Shown here piece after piece: positions 33,991 through 44,764 of a DNA stretch of 64,000 nucleotides. The notes below the pieces were generated by a model that saw nothing but the letters and a program-made list of their open reading frames with translations, did no database searches and was not told the origin of the DNA. Position numbers and translations under genes: made by a program. Numbering within the stretch: position 1 is the first letter of the stretch; each line of letters begins with the position of its first letter. Location: positions 3,038,001 through 3,102,000 of the forward strand of contig JAJNNQ010000078.1 of NCBI GenBank assembly GCA_027886175.1, given 5' to 3'. Source of the DNA: Phylloscopus collybita. Lineage: Eukaryota > Chordata > Aves > Passeriformes > Phylloscopidae.

Positions 33991-35189
33991 TAGCTTTCTT
34001 ACATCTCTTTTTGTGGTTGGAGCCGAGATGGACAGTATACCTGAGATTCTCTCAGGGCTTAGTTTCTTATACCCTTCCCCAACGAGGTGTCCAAGATATG
34101 TTACCTGTAATTCTACAAACTGTAATTTGTTTTTAGATACTTTAAGGCCTTTTTCCTCTAGGAAATTCAGGAGTTGAATGCTGGCTCCCCTTACTTTATC
34201 TTGCTCCTCCCCTGATATTAGGAGGTCATCTACGTACTGTAGGATTTGTACGTTATCTCCAGGGATGAATTGCCTTAGCAGCTCTTCCAGAGCTTGTCCA
34301 AATAGATTTGGGCTCTCAGTAAAGCCTTGGGGAAGGCGGGTCCACCTTAGCTGCTGCTTTTCTGACTTTCAGGGCACTCCCACTCAAAGGCAAACCAATT
34401 TCGGCTTTCCTTAGCTAAGGGGCAGGCCCAAAAAGCATCTTTCAGGTCTACCACAGTGAACCAGCTGTGTTCTCTAGGGATTCTGCTTAGAAGGGTGTAG
34501 GGGTTTGGTACCACTGGGTACCTTGTAATTGTCCTTTTATTTACCTCTCTTAAGTCTTGCACAAGCCTAAATTTATTTTCTGTCTTTTTCACTGCCAAAA
34601 TGGGGGTGTTATGGGGGGACATACAGGGTTCTAATACTCCTTCAGTTAGTAGATGATTTATAATTGGTGTCAGCCCTTTTTTACCTTCCACAGAAATAGG
34701 ATATTGTTTCACTCTTATAGGGGGTATCCCTTCCTGCATCTCTATTCTTATAGGTGGGATGTTTAAGTATCCATACTTCCCCTCTTCAGTCCATACCTCT
34801 GGAGTTATTTCATTCAAGTCTTCAACAGTCATTCTCATCATTTGGACCACCATTTTACCCTCTTTAGGAAGAATCCCTACCCCCAACTGAACTTGTAAGT
34901 CCCATCCGAGTAAATTACTGTCTAATTTAGGCAAGTATATGAGATTAGTGACACATTTCCTTGAATTTCCTTTGATCTCTACATTTTCTATGACAGAAGC
35001 TTTGAAGGGTTTCCCTTCTGCTCCTAAGATATCACATGTCCGTTTCCCAACTGTAGTCCCAATTGGAAGCTGATTAATGCTGGATTTGTCCGCACCGGTG
35101 TCCGCAAGAAACTCAAATTCCTCATGATGGGGACCTACTTCAAACTTTACCATGGGCTCTTCTTGGTGTTTCATTGGGTCCCCTACCAT
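33991..35189 (-). pseudogene. Gammaretrovirus-like protease and reverse transcriptase core
   Basis: The frame at 34,347-35,189 has the protease site LADTGADKSSI and NLLGWDLQ, then reverse transcriptase text QYPISVEGKKGLTPIINHLL, LVQDLREVN and FTVVDLKDAFWACPLA (first catalytic Asp). A frameshift near 34,360-34,375 moves the palm to another frame, where QYVDDL lies at 34,225-34,236. The next frame opens at 33,990. Confidence 0.87.
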
Positions 35190-35207
35190 ATAGAGCTCAT
35201 GACACCC

Positions 35208-36976
35208 CTAATCTTCATTACCCTCCCCCTTTAACAACTTCTCCAATGCCTCTTGCTCCTTCATAATAGCGTTGTCAAAGGATACTTTTTTGCAATATCT
35301 CCTTATGTGGCCCACTTCACCACAATAGTGGCATATTCGGGTTTCTCCTAGCCTCGGAGGGGTACCCCAAGGCGACAGAAGTTTTCCTCTGCCTCTCCCT
35401 GATGGAGGCTTTGCATTTCCCCTCTCTTGTGAGTCTCTATTATCCCTTACACTTTCTTTGGCCACAGCTACCATAATCCTAGCCTTTGTCTTTGCTTTCT
35501 CATCTTCTCTCCTCAGATAAACTTTTAAAGCTTCTCTTAACAAGTCATTTATTCCCTTTTCCTGCCAGTCTTCCACTTTTTCCAGTTTCCTCCTTATATC
35601 TGGCCAGGATTTGGTAACAAACTGTAATTTTAAAAGCACTTTTCCCTCTGGGCTATCTGAATCTAAGTTAGAATACTGCTGGAAGTTCTTTCTCAGTCTG
35701 TTTAACCAGGCTGCTGGGGTCTCATCTTTCTCCTGGGCTCCATCAAAGGCCAGTTTTGCGTTATTACTCCGGGGGACTTATTCCTTGATGCCTCTTATCA
35801 TCAAGTTTCTGTAATCTTCCATATTTCGTCTACCTTCCTCCCTGTTTGGGTTCCACCTGGGGTCAGCCACTGGCAACTTCTGGTCTCCTGGGAGTCCCAT
35901 CCGATTTTCCCTTTCCCAAACCCGTATGCCAGCCATTCTAATCAGCCAAAATCCTTCTGGATTAAAAAGTATGTTTAGTATGGAATTTAACTCACTCCAC
36001 ATATAAATGTTCGGGCCCAGGAACTGATCTATTTGCTTAGCAATCCCCACAGGGTCTTCAACCAGATTCCCCAGTTCTTTCTTAAAGCCCCTAACTTCTG
36101 AAGCTGTCAGAGGTGCATTTACAAACCCTACCCCCCCAGCTGCCCCACCCATCGGGACTTCCCTTAGGGGGAAGAGCTTTGTTTTTGACCTAGTGCTACA
36201 ATAGGGTCCTTTTGGGGTTTCCACAAAATCAGTAGTATTGGCTGGCAAGTCCAGCTCCCAGTTGTGTGGGGGTGCAGGGACAGTAGATGGTGAAGGGGAG
36301 TGGCCTAGGCGAGTGTTAGGAGAGGTCGAGGATAGAGCTGAAGAGTAGAAGGGGTTAGTACTCGAGATAGTTGGGTTAGATTGAGGTGGTAGAGAGGGTG
36401 GAGCTGTCGGGGGTAATCCTGTTGGGGAGCAAGCTGAAGAAGGGGTTTGGAGAGATGGGGAGGGGTTCACAGGTAAAGCTGGAGGGTTAGCAGGGACAGT
36501 TTGGGGTATCCCAGGTAAACGGGAGGAGGGGGCAAATAATCAAGAGGGTCCCAATGGTGACTGCTTTCCTCCCTTTTCTCTTTTTCATTCTTCCTCTTTC
36601 CCTCTTGTAGCTTACAAATCTTAGCTGTTTCACCTTCAGTTCTGTGTCTCTGCCAGCAGGCAGCATAAAGGATCTGCTCAGTATCTGAGTCCCCTCGGGA
36701 TTTCAGATACTGGTTTAATTGCGAGCACATCCAGGGGTCCTTAGTTCCACACCACGGCCATTCTCCAGGTAAATTTAAAGTGGGCCAAACCTCTATACAA
36801 TAATGAATCATTTTAACCTTGCTCAAATTTTTAGTGGCCTCATCAGTATCCCATAGTTTCAACATTTGTCCTAGTGGACTACCTGGGGGAATGTTCTTTA
36901 TCTTCCCCTTTTCCTCCTCAGGCAGTTTTTGCTTACTTATGTATGCTCCCATTCTCACTAGGTAATCTTCACTCAC
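35208..36976 (-). pseudogene. Gammaretrovirus-like gag
   Basis: Three frames in order. 36,467-36,976: matrix-like (YLVRMGAYISKQKLPEEEKG), with a start not followed by Gly2. 35,778-36,470: Pro-rich p12-like part, then capsid start (LREVPMGGAAGGVGFVNAPL). 35,208-35,639: nucleocapsid with one knuckle CHYCGEVGHIRRYC and an RG/GRGRGK basic stretch. Capsid C-terminal sequence lies in 35,640-35,777 with a frame break. One CCHC knuckle is the gammaretroviral pattern. Confidence 0.85.
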
Positions 36977-38160
36977 TCTACGAACACCGGTCAGTGGGTC
37001 CAGTTACCCACTCTCAGGGTCTGGCCACCACTCCTGCCAGTGCTCAGAGTGCCCTGTCGGTAGCCTGATATCCCGCCCTTAGAGATTCAGTCACTACCCC
37101 AGCCAGCACCCTTTCCTCACTCACTCCACGAACACCCGTTAGTGGCTCCAGTTACCCGCCCTCAGGGTCTGGGCACGACTCCTGCCAGTGCTCAGAGTGC
37201 CCTGTCGGTAGCCTGATATCTCGCCCTTAGAGATTCAGTCACTACCCCAGCCAGCACCCCTCTTCCTCTCCTGTATATCTATCGAGTTTCCGTAAGCAGC
37301 CGGTCAACCTGGGCCCAGAGTTCCAGTCACCACTTACAGCCAGGACTCGGACATACAGTGTGCGACTCACTCACTCTCCCTATCGTTAAATCCCTCGCAC
37401 TTTGGGACTTCCCTAACTTTCATTCATCCTACACCCAGGCAGTATACTCAAAAGACCCCCAGCCCTGTAGGCTCTCCGCACCCGGAACGCATACCTCTCA
37501 CTTCTAGGTACCCCCGACCAGTGCACCCACTCCTGTACCCTGGCAGTTACCCCAGCCAGTATCCCAACCCGTGGACACCCCAGGCCGTAACTCGGCCAGT
37601 ACCCTCTCTCACTCCCCACATCCCGCCAGCTACCCCAGCCAGTATCCCAACCCGTGGACACCCCGGGCCGTAACCTCAGCCAGTGTGGTGCATGTTCTAG
37701 GCAAGCTCTAGGCTTTCCGCACGCTTGGATCAGCCTGAGCAGCCTGCCTCCGTAGATTCTAGCATGGAGGCGGGCCTATCCTACAATCATACACCTTGTG
37801 ACGTGCCACTCACTCTCTAAATTACCTCTGCACGCCTGGAGGGGGGAGCCTATGCCCCTGGAGACGCCTCTTTCACACTGTTCTCCTTTCGCTTCCCTCC
37901 ATTCCCGGCCAGTTCCCTCGCGGGAGACTGGAACCGTGGTATTAAGAGGTCCACACTCGCTTCGAAGATCCGAGCTGCCGGCCTTCGTCTCACGCACACA
38001 CCACTCGCTCGTCTCCACTCCTGCCACTGGCTATACTGTACCGGTACTCCTCCATGCTGTCCGATCCCAGGCTGTCTTCCTTGGGTCCGGTGTGACCAGC
38101 TGTCCGGAGATCCAAAGGGCGGTTGGCCGTCCCGTCCTTGGTCCTCTTCAGGCGTGGTCA
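36977..38160 (-). repeat. Gammaretrovirus-like leader with two tandem duplications
   Basis: Untranslated region between primer site and gag. A roughly 150-base unit containing gtgctcagagtgccctgtcgg and agattcagtcactacccc occurs at about 36,965-37,110 and again at 37,118-37,257. A second unit containing ccagccagtatcccaacccg occurs at 37,549-37,600 and 37,631-37,682. Such repeats sit in the region that normally holds the packaging signal. Confidence 0.75.
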
Positions 38161-38178
38161 CGTTCCGGCGAGCCCCCA
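38161..38178 (-). promoter_or_regulatory. Primer binding site, tRNA-Pro-like
   Basis: The minus strand reads TGGGGGCTCGCCGGAACG three bases beyond the LTR end. The first ten bases equal the tRNA-Pro type site used by many gammaretroviruses. The remainder is different, so the primer tRNA is uncertain. Confidence 0.55.
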
Positions 38179-38181
38179 ATT

Positions 38182-38875
38182 TGTTATAAATGGGCCAGGA
38201 GACCGGCTCCTTTGAAAAGGCCTTTATTAGAAATCAGCTCTGAGTAGGGGGCTCGAGGGGCTGCGCATGCCACCGCTGCTCCCAGTAGACACCACGGAGG
38301 AGGAGGTGCAATCGAATCTGCTGCTGCTGCTGCTGCTGCAGAGTCAGGATTCCTTCCTCACGGGGGTTTCCATAGAATCACTTTGGCTCGTGTGGTCCAG
38401 GGGGGTCACCTCTCTCCAGTTCCTTTCAGGTCATGGCGAGAAAGTAACAAAAAATACCTGCTACCTGCAGGTAGCTAGACATGTGCCTCGCACAACTTTG
38501 TCCTTCTTAGGTCCAGTTTCTGTGTCAGCTCGCTGTCCCAGGGGCTTTTCTAGCTCCAACTGGACCCCTGGCCACAGCCAGGCACCATGGGAGTTCCCTT
38601 ATCTCCATACTGGGCGGTGTCTCCAGCTCGACGGCAGGCAGCAGGAAGCAGCAGGGGGTAGCAGGAAGTGGCGGCGGGCTTTTACCCGATGGAGAGGGGA
38701 GAACCCAGAATTCAGGGAGAAAGGGTACAGAACTTGGACATAACAAACAGAAATTCAGGGTACAGATTCAACATGAACAGTTTAAAACAGGCAAGTAACA
38801 GTGCAACTTTAATTTTACAGCAAAACAGTATAACAGTACAACTTAGGAGTGCATAACCTGGGGCTATTTCTTTCA
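38182..38875 (-). mobile_element. Gammaretrovirus-like 5' LTR
   Basis: 694 bases, near-copy of 28,800-29,503, with seven instead of ten CTG units on the plus strand (about 38,319-38,339). Followed by TAAC (38,876-38,879), the target duplication. Confidence 0.9.
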
Positions 38876-38879
38876 TAAC

Positions 38880-38944
38880 CATGTTGGTCGTACGTGTGTT
38901 GCTCTGACCAGCTTCCCACTTTTATTAGGGGTTCCCTGGTTTCA
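38880..38944 (+). mobile_element. Class II ERV 5' LTR, second part
   Basis: catgttggtcgtacg... to ...cctggtttca continues the LTR interrupted at 28,799. The undisturbed order is seen at 44,131-44,195. Confidence 0.85.
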
Positions 38945-38946
38945 TC

Positions 38947-38965
38947 TGGCACCTGGAACAGGGAC
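38947..38965 (+). promoter_or_regulatory. Primer binding site, tRNA-Lys3-like
   Basis: TGGCACCTGGAACAGGGAC two bases after the LTR end. It differs from the Lys3-type site by two substitutions and one inserted base. Confidence 0.6.
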
Positions 38966-39135
38966 CAAGTTCGCTTAAATGCGGTCGCTTAAATGCAGTT
39001 TCGATTGCTTAAATGCAGAGTTTTGAATAATTTCGCTTAAATGCAGTTTTGATATAATTTTCATATCATTTTTGCGCTTCAATGCGGTTTAATTTTTGCA
39101 CTTAAATGTGGATTTGAAGTTCGCCTAAATGCGGA
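38966..39135 (+). repeat. CGCTTAAATGCGG leader repeat array
   Basis: Right after the primer site a word like cgcttaaatgc(g/a)g occurs about eight times: 38,971, 38,984, 39,006, 39,031, 39,073, 39,099 and 39,124 approximately, at irregular 13-40 base spacing, some copies mutated (gcttcaatgcgg, cacttaaatgtgg, cgcctaaatgcgg). No coding frame. Confidence 0.75.
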
Positions 39136-39330
39136 AGAAGTCTCCGTGCTTGTTTCCGAACCAGAGCGGAGTGGGAACCGAGTTTCCCCCGAACTGTGGA
39201 CGGTGCCAAAATGAGCAAAGGAGCTGGGAAGCTGGTAGCATGATCGTAGAGTTTCACTTGAAGAGAAACAGCAACTTTCAGTGGAGGAAGAGGTAAGCTG
39301 CCATCTGGAAACAAAGGAATCGAAAGTAAG

Positions 39331-41406
39331 ATGTATAAAGAATTTCAGGCGGTGACTCAACTTCTAGCAAATATAGTCTCAGAGAGAGAAAATAAGATTC
39401 AACTAAGTGAACTAGATCAGTTGGCCCTGTGGGCCAGGAAGAGGGGAAAATTGAGCAAACCATTGCTTGTGTTTAGTGAAATAGAGTGGAAAGAAATAGG
39501 TGAATTGCTATGGGATTTCACCATTTGCAGTGGCAAGGAAGGAAAGCTGGCTCAGGAGTTAGGAGCCGCTTGGAAAAAGGTTATAAATACCTTGCAGACA
39601 TTCTCGGCTGAGCGGAAAGCTGCCTAGGTGGTGATCCAAGCTCTCGAAGGGGTGGTGGATGAAACAAAGGAAATCCAGAGATCTTCTAAGGTTGCAAGGT
39701 TTTTCGGTATTAGTAATACGCGCCCAGTGAGAGGAAATGCAGTGCTGATTTGTTCCACGCTGCAAGAGGTAGTGAACACGGTCTCAGAGTGCATGGCTCA
39801 GCCACCAGAAGTGCCTTTCATGACAGCCAGGCAGTCTGAGATGGAGCAGGAAGCGCCGTGGTCCCCAGACCCAGGGGGCATGGTGGAAGATGAGATCCTA
39901 GGCCGGGCCGAGGGCGGAGAGGGGCTGGCACAAGAGACGAAGGAGAGGGGCGGAGATCAAGGCAGTGACAAGAGCGGGGCAGCGCGGCTCCCCATCCCAG
40001 CGGAAAACAAAGCAGCAGCGCATGCGCGGCTGGCCTGAACCACCAAAACAAACATGGCGTCCTCCTTGGCCACTTCTGCTCTGGGAACCGCGGGACTGGG
40101 GGCTGCTGCGACCCCCGCATCAGCGGCTCCACGGTCAGCCACGGTGCAGCCAGCAGCCCATTACCAGCAAGCTACTGCAGCCCAATGTCCCCTGCCCTCT
40201 GACTCCAATTCGGACGGCGAAAATCCCAATCCCAATGTTTACGGCACGCTGCAGAATCAATCACAGCATGCAAACGAACTGCAGCAAATAATAGCCAAGC
40301 TTGCTGAATTATCAAACCGCCAAACTCAATTAGAATAGCAGATGGCTGCGGTTTCTCAATTTCCCCCACGAAACCAACAGAATCTCACAGCTTTGCAGCC
40401 TGCACAGCCTGCTCTGTTGTTTCCACCTCTGCACAGCAGCTGGCGCTGCCAGTCGCCCAACAGAACCCGATACAAAGGCGCTGGGCCAATGTCTTGAAAC
40501 AAGCAGTCTTTGAAGGAGACTTACATGTACCTAACTCAATTGCTTCTCCAGTTCTTATAGAAAATGCCCAGGCTTGGTGGGAACCTCACAAATGGAAAGT
40601 GTTGAGTTCAGCAAAGCACACAGTTACTACTTACGGAATAAGGTCAGAAGCAGCCAGAAACATAATTCAGTACATCTTCAGAGCAGATGTACTCTGCCCC
40701 GCAGATTGCACTAACATCGCATCACTGCTGCTAACACCCTCACAGCTCCTCATTTTTGAAAGAGAGTGGAGGCGTTTAGCAATTGAAGAGGCAAATAGAC
40801 ATCAAGAAGTAGGGGATGCTTTTTATGGACTTCAACCCGATATGCTGACAGGACAAGGACCATATGCTACAGCCAATGTCCAGCTCACCTTCCCCATTGA
40901 AATTCATCAGGTGGCTCAAACATTAGCCCACAGAGCCTTGCTTCTGGTTCCTGACAAAAAAAAACCTGCACCATATGCTACCATCAGGCAAGGAGCCACA
41001 GAATCATATGGATAATTTATTGATAGACTGTCAGCTGCTTTAAAAGATACACAAGACCTTAATGCAGATGTGCAAGAATACCTGTTTCGTTCCCTCGCCT
41101 TTGAAAATGCCAATTCACGTACCAGAGCCATCCTGGCCACCCTACCCCAAGGCTGGGCCGTCGATGAGATGCTAGTGAGAGCAACTAGAGCTGAATAAAG
41201 TGACCAGACAGCAGCATTCACAGCTGCCATGAAAGATGCAATGCAGAAACAGGCACACATTATTGCAGCTGCTCTGTCAGGAAGCAACATCAATTATCCC
41301 AGCGACAACGGAAGTCCAACATCTGACATCCCTGGTTTTCAGTGTGGTGAAACAGGCCATGTCATGCTAGGGCCTGCACCAACAATTTTGGACTCCCTTG
41401 AATGAT
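39331..41406 (+). pseudogene. Class II ERV gag
   Basis: Frame 39,331-39,627 (MYKEFQAVTQLLANIVSERE) is matrix-like and stops at TAG (39,625-39,627). The same frame then continues to 40,038. A Pro/Gln-rich spacer (40,054-40,338) and capsid (40,494-41,015, with WWEPHKWKVLSS and PYATIRQGATESYG before a stop at the major-homology region) follow. Beyond the stop the frame goes on with DRLSAALKDTQDLNADVQ. A nucleocapsid knuckle starts as FQCGETGHVM but lacks its last Cys. At least three in-frame stops. Confidence 0.8.
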
Positions 41407-41857
41407 GCACAAGGGATGAAAGAGAAGAACTTGCAGTTGTGATACATCACCATGCAGTGAAGAAGGGAAGACCACAGGCGATTTCAAAACTATGTTTGTT
41501 ACAAGAACATGCAAATGGGTGAAATGACAAGGACTGAGTTTTGTGTTGTTTAATGTTTGTAGTTGTATGTGTGTTTTTGCAGGAGAAGCAGAACCTGTTT
41601 GGTGCCGAGTTGATTTACCCATGCATGTCCCCAGTCAGAGATAAAAGCTAACAGTGATAACAACGGTGACAACAACGATTTACCTGGAGCACCCTGTGAC
41701 AACCCTGAAACTACTGAGAACTGATTTTGTAAAATATAGAAAATAGTTATTCAGTTGTAAGATTAATTATAGTGATAAGTTGTTTTAGCATTTGGAGTTA
41801 GGTGATTGTAGATTGCTGTTTTTAGTGAAGTAAAATTAAAAAGAGACAATCAAAAAC
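41407..41857 (+). other. Deletion junction region between gag and env
   Basis: No protease, polymerase or integrase sequence is present in the class II provirus. This 450-base stretch joins gag remnants to env and has stops in all frames. Confidence 0.6.
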
Positions 41858-43111
41858 ATGAGCAGAATGTTGGGAGTTGGAATGTTTATTTTAATTGCTG
41901 TTTTGGCAAAAAAGATATTTGGAGTGCTTGACATTGACCCTAGGCAAAATATGTGCGACACATGGGCCAATCGGACTGGGCAAGATTCATTTTGCTTGTC
42001 TTTGACCACACCATCTAATCCTTTTCATACTCGTTTGATTGGAGTCTCAGTAAATTCAATGGCAGAGTTCAAAGCTAGGACTCAAGCCAGAATTAACCCA
42101 GAAAGTGTTTTGGGAGCACAAACTGTTGCTGTTGCACAAGGTTTGAAAGTCACTGGTCCTGAGCCCCAAGAACTCGATCTTTTGGGTTCTGTGCCAGGCA
42201 ATTATTATTTAGTTTTTGGGCATTTTGTGATAAATTCAAGTTTGTTGATTGTGAAAGAAAAACAACCAGAAAATGGCAACACTTGGCTGTCTCCCAGATC
42301 TCCATTGTATTACAATCATGTTGAATATTGTAACAATTGGACTGAATCTGTGATACCATCAAGGGGTGCTGCAAAAAAATTGCCACCAGGGATCTTTCTC
42401 ATTTGTGGAGACACAGCCTGGTCTACAGTTCCTCCAGGAGCTATAGGAGGTCCATGTTACTTTGGTAAATTGACACTGTTTGCTGCCAGCATTCATCAGG
42501 TTTTTGGGTTGTCTCAAAAGACCCAATGAGCCAAATGTAGTACAATTCAACTAGGCCCCAATTGTAAAGATCAAGTAATATTATGGAATCGTGCATCTGT
42601 AATATTGGCATCAATTTTTTCCCCAGGAGTTGCTTCAGCGCAAGCTCTCACACAAATGAAAACTTTGGCCTGCTGGACAGGAAAACAAATTAACATAACA
42701 TCTAATATGTTGAATGAGCTTGCTGCGGATGTTAACGACATCCGTCATGCAGTTCTTCAAAACAGAGCTGCCATCGACTTCCTTCTCACTCAAGGGCATG
42801 GATGTGAGGAGTTTGAGGGCATGTGCTGCATGAATTTGTCAGACCACTCTCAATCGATTTACAAACAGCTTTCACAGCTGAAGAGCAACATGGGGAAACT
42901 TGCAGTTGCTGACACTCCATTTGACAAATGGCTCGGCTCATGGGGTCTCATTAGATGGATCAAGGAGTTGGTCCATTTTGGTGTTGTAATTTTGGTTGTT
43001 ATTGTAGTTATCTTGGGTTTTGTGCCTTGTTTGTTGCAGTGTATGCGAAAAATGGTTAGTTGTGCCTTTAACTCAGTTTGGGTAGTTCAAAAAGAAAAAG
43101 AGGAATTGTAG
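41858..43111 (+). pseudogene. Class II ERV env, nearly open, one in-frame stop
   Basis: Surface part 41,858-42,529: hydrophobic leader (LGVGMFILIAVLAKKIFGVL), several NxS/T sites and CDTWANRTGQDSFCLSL. A TGA at 42,527-42,529 interrupts. The same frame continues to 43,111. The transmembrane part has a fusion-peptide-like IFSPGVASAQAL, the CX6CC pattern in CEEFEGMCC, a membrane segment (FGVVILVVIVVILGFVPCLL) and a short tail. The Cys pattern and order match alpharetrovirus-type Env. Apart from the single stop, about 417 codons are open. The 3' end overlaps the LTR by a few bases. Confidence 0.85.
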
Positions 43112-44195
43112 CAGAATATTTTAGGGAACGTGGCCATGAGGTATTTTGGGATGAGATTTGAACTACCCAAAACTGGGCCTCAGTTTCAGGCCTGTCTAGA
43201 AGTGGACAGACCTGCAGCGCAGTTGGAAATTTACTTTAAGGTATGTTTAAGTATTTGTCTTGGTTTGGAAAGACAGGTTTCTGCCAGGGGAACTGGGGTT
43301 CCCCTAGAATGGAGAATGCAAACCCCTCACACCCCACCAAATTATAATTTTGCAATCAAGGGCTCTCAGGCAAAGATTTTTGGGGATAGGATTAACAGTT
43401 CTTTACTAGGAAATATTAACAATACAAATGTGATAGGAAACAAAACCACCCAACCAAACAAGCAAATAAACAAATAAACAACAATTTTGGAAAACCCTGA
43501 CAGAGTCAGAGCCACAACCTGACCCTGTGATTCAGGATGTTGAAAGCAGTCCAAAAGTAAGTCCTTCTGAAGTGGCAGACGTGACTCTTTTGGAGCAGAG
43601 ATGATTCTGTGGAAAAGCAGATCTGGGGTGGTGAGGAGGGGAATCTGGTAATGATGAGGAGGGGGTCTGGGGATGGTGAGGTGGAATCTGGTGAGATGAA
43701 GTCCGGTCTTCCTCCCAGGAGAAATCGGGTGAAAAACTGGCAGCTCTCCTGTCTGTGAGTCTCCGTTTATCCAGCCAAAACTGCCTGCTCCCCTCCCCCC
43801 CACTGCCAGGGCATGAGATATATAGAAATGCAGATGCACCGCTCTGGGGGGAAGGCACAGGCTGGGAAAGGTGCCAATGGCCTATCAAGATGAGGTGTCA
43901 GGCCCCCAAACAAATGGAAATAGAATACACAAAACCCGGCTCCACAACCCAGGACAGTATTAGATAGCATAGTTATAGTGTGGTTACGGTGACTTCCTTA
44001 AAGGTGAAATAGTTTACATTTTTTCTTACACTGAATACCAATTAGAAAACACCTGTAACTGTAAACTATCTGAAACTGTATTTAACCCCCCTTTTTGGGA
44101 GAATAAAGGGAGAACAATGCGTGATCTAACCATGTTGGTCATACGTATGTTGCTCTGACCAGCTTCCCATTTTCATTAGGAGTATCCTGATTTCA
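43107..44195 (+). mobile_element. Class II ERV 3' LTR, interrupted
   Basis: Starts TGTAGCAGAATATTTTAGGG, ends GATTTCA at 44,195. Split at 43,255 by a solo ERVL LTR. Outside that insertion it matches 28,486-28,799 plus 38,880-38,944. Confidence 0.88.
43256..43956 (-). mobile_element. Solo ERVL-type LTR with GTATT target duplication
   Basis: 701 bases from tgtcttggtttggaaagacagg to acaacccaggaca. Flanked by GTATT on both sides (43,251-43,255 and 43,957-43,961), a perfect 5-base duplication as expected for ERVL. No internal genes, so it is a solo LTR left by recombination. Confidence 0.92.
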
Positions 44196-44201
44196 TTAGG
44201 T

Positions 44202-44764
44202 AGTCTGTTGTACCATTCAACTTTCCTGGCAGCTGGTGTATGATAAGGGATGTGATATATCCATTCAATGCCATGTTCTTTAGCCTAGGTGTTTATAAGG
44301 CGGTTCCTGAAATGGGTCTCATTGTCCAACTCGATTCTCTCAGGGGTGCCATGTCTCCACAGGACTTGTTTTTCAAGGCCCAGGATGGTGTTCCAGGCAG
44401 TGGCATGAGGCACAGGGTAGGTCTCCAGCCATCCAGTGGTGGCTTCCACCATGGTCAGCACGTAGCGCTTGCCTTGGCAGGTTTGGGGCAGGGTGATGTA
44501 ATCAATCTGCCAGGCCTCCCCATACTTATACTTGGACCACCGTCCACCGTACCAGAGGGGCTTGACCCGCTTGGCCTGCTTGATGGCAGCACACGTCTCA
44601 CAGCCATGGATGACCTGAGAAATACTGTCCATGGTTAAATCCACCCCTCGGTCTTGTGCCAACTTATAGGTGGCATCTCTGCCCTGATGACCTGAGGCAT
44701 CATGGGCCCACCAAGCTAGGAACAACTCTCCTTTGTGTTGCCAATCCAAGTCTATCTTTGACAC
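44202..44764 (-). pseudogene. ERVL integrase, N-terminal and core part (split gene)
   Basis: Encodes WWAHDASGHQGRDATYKLAQ and IHGCETCAAIKQAKR (zinc domain His and Cys), then AWQIDYITLPQ (first catalytic Asp) and ERIELDNETHFRNRL (second Asp). It is cut at 44,201 by the class II target site and resumes at 28,485. The mutual fit of the two halves shows where the class II provirus landed. Confidence 0.85.

Larger units (their letters stand above)
28800..38875 (-). mobile_element. Gammaretrovirus-like ERV, near-complete provirus nested in the class II LTR
   Basis: About 10.1 kb with both LTRs (28,800-29,503 and 38,182-38,875), primer site, long leader, gag, pro-pol and env in standard order on the minus strand. 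It is bounded by a perfect 4-base duplication TAAC. gag, protease, RNase H and integrase retain long frames with catalytic motifs. Known lesions are a TGA between RNase H and integrase, a frameshift in reverse transcriptase near 34,370, frame breaks in gag and a badly decayed env transmembrane part. It is the youngest of the larger insertions in the nest, judging by nesting and intactness. Confidence 0.92.
28486..44195 (+). mobile_element. Class II (alpharetrovirus-like) ERV, inserted in the ERVL integrase
   Basis: Consists of a 5' LTR (28,486-28,799 continued at 38,880-38,944), Lys-type primer site, leader, gag (39,331-41,406), a region lacking pro and pol, env (41,858-43,111) and 3' LTR (43,107-44,195). 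The LTR halves match the uninterrupted LTR text on the other side. For example gggagaaca(c)a..tgatctaaccatgttggtc is whole at 44,100-44,155 but split here by the gamma provirus. pol is deleted, so the copy could move only with help. Confidence 0.88.
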
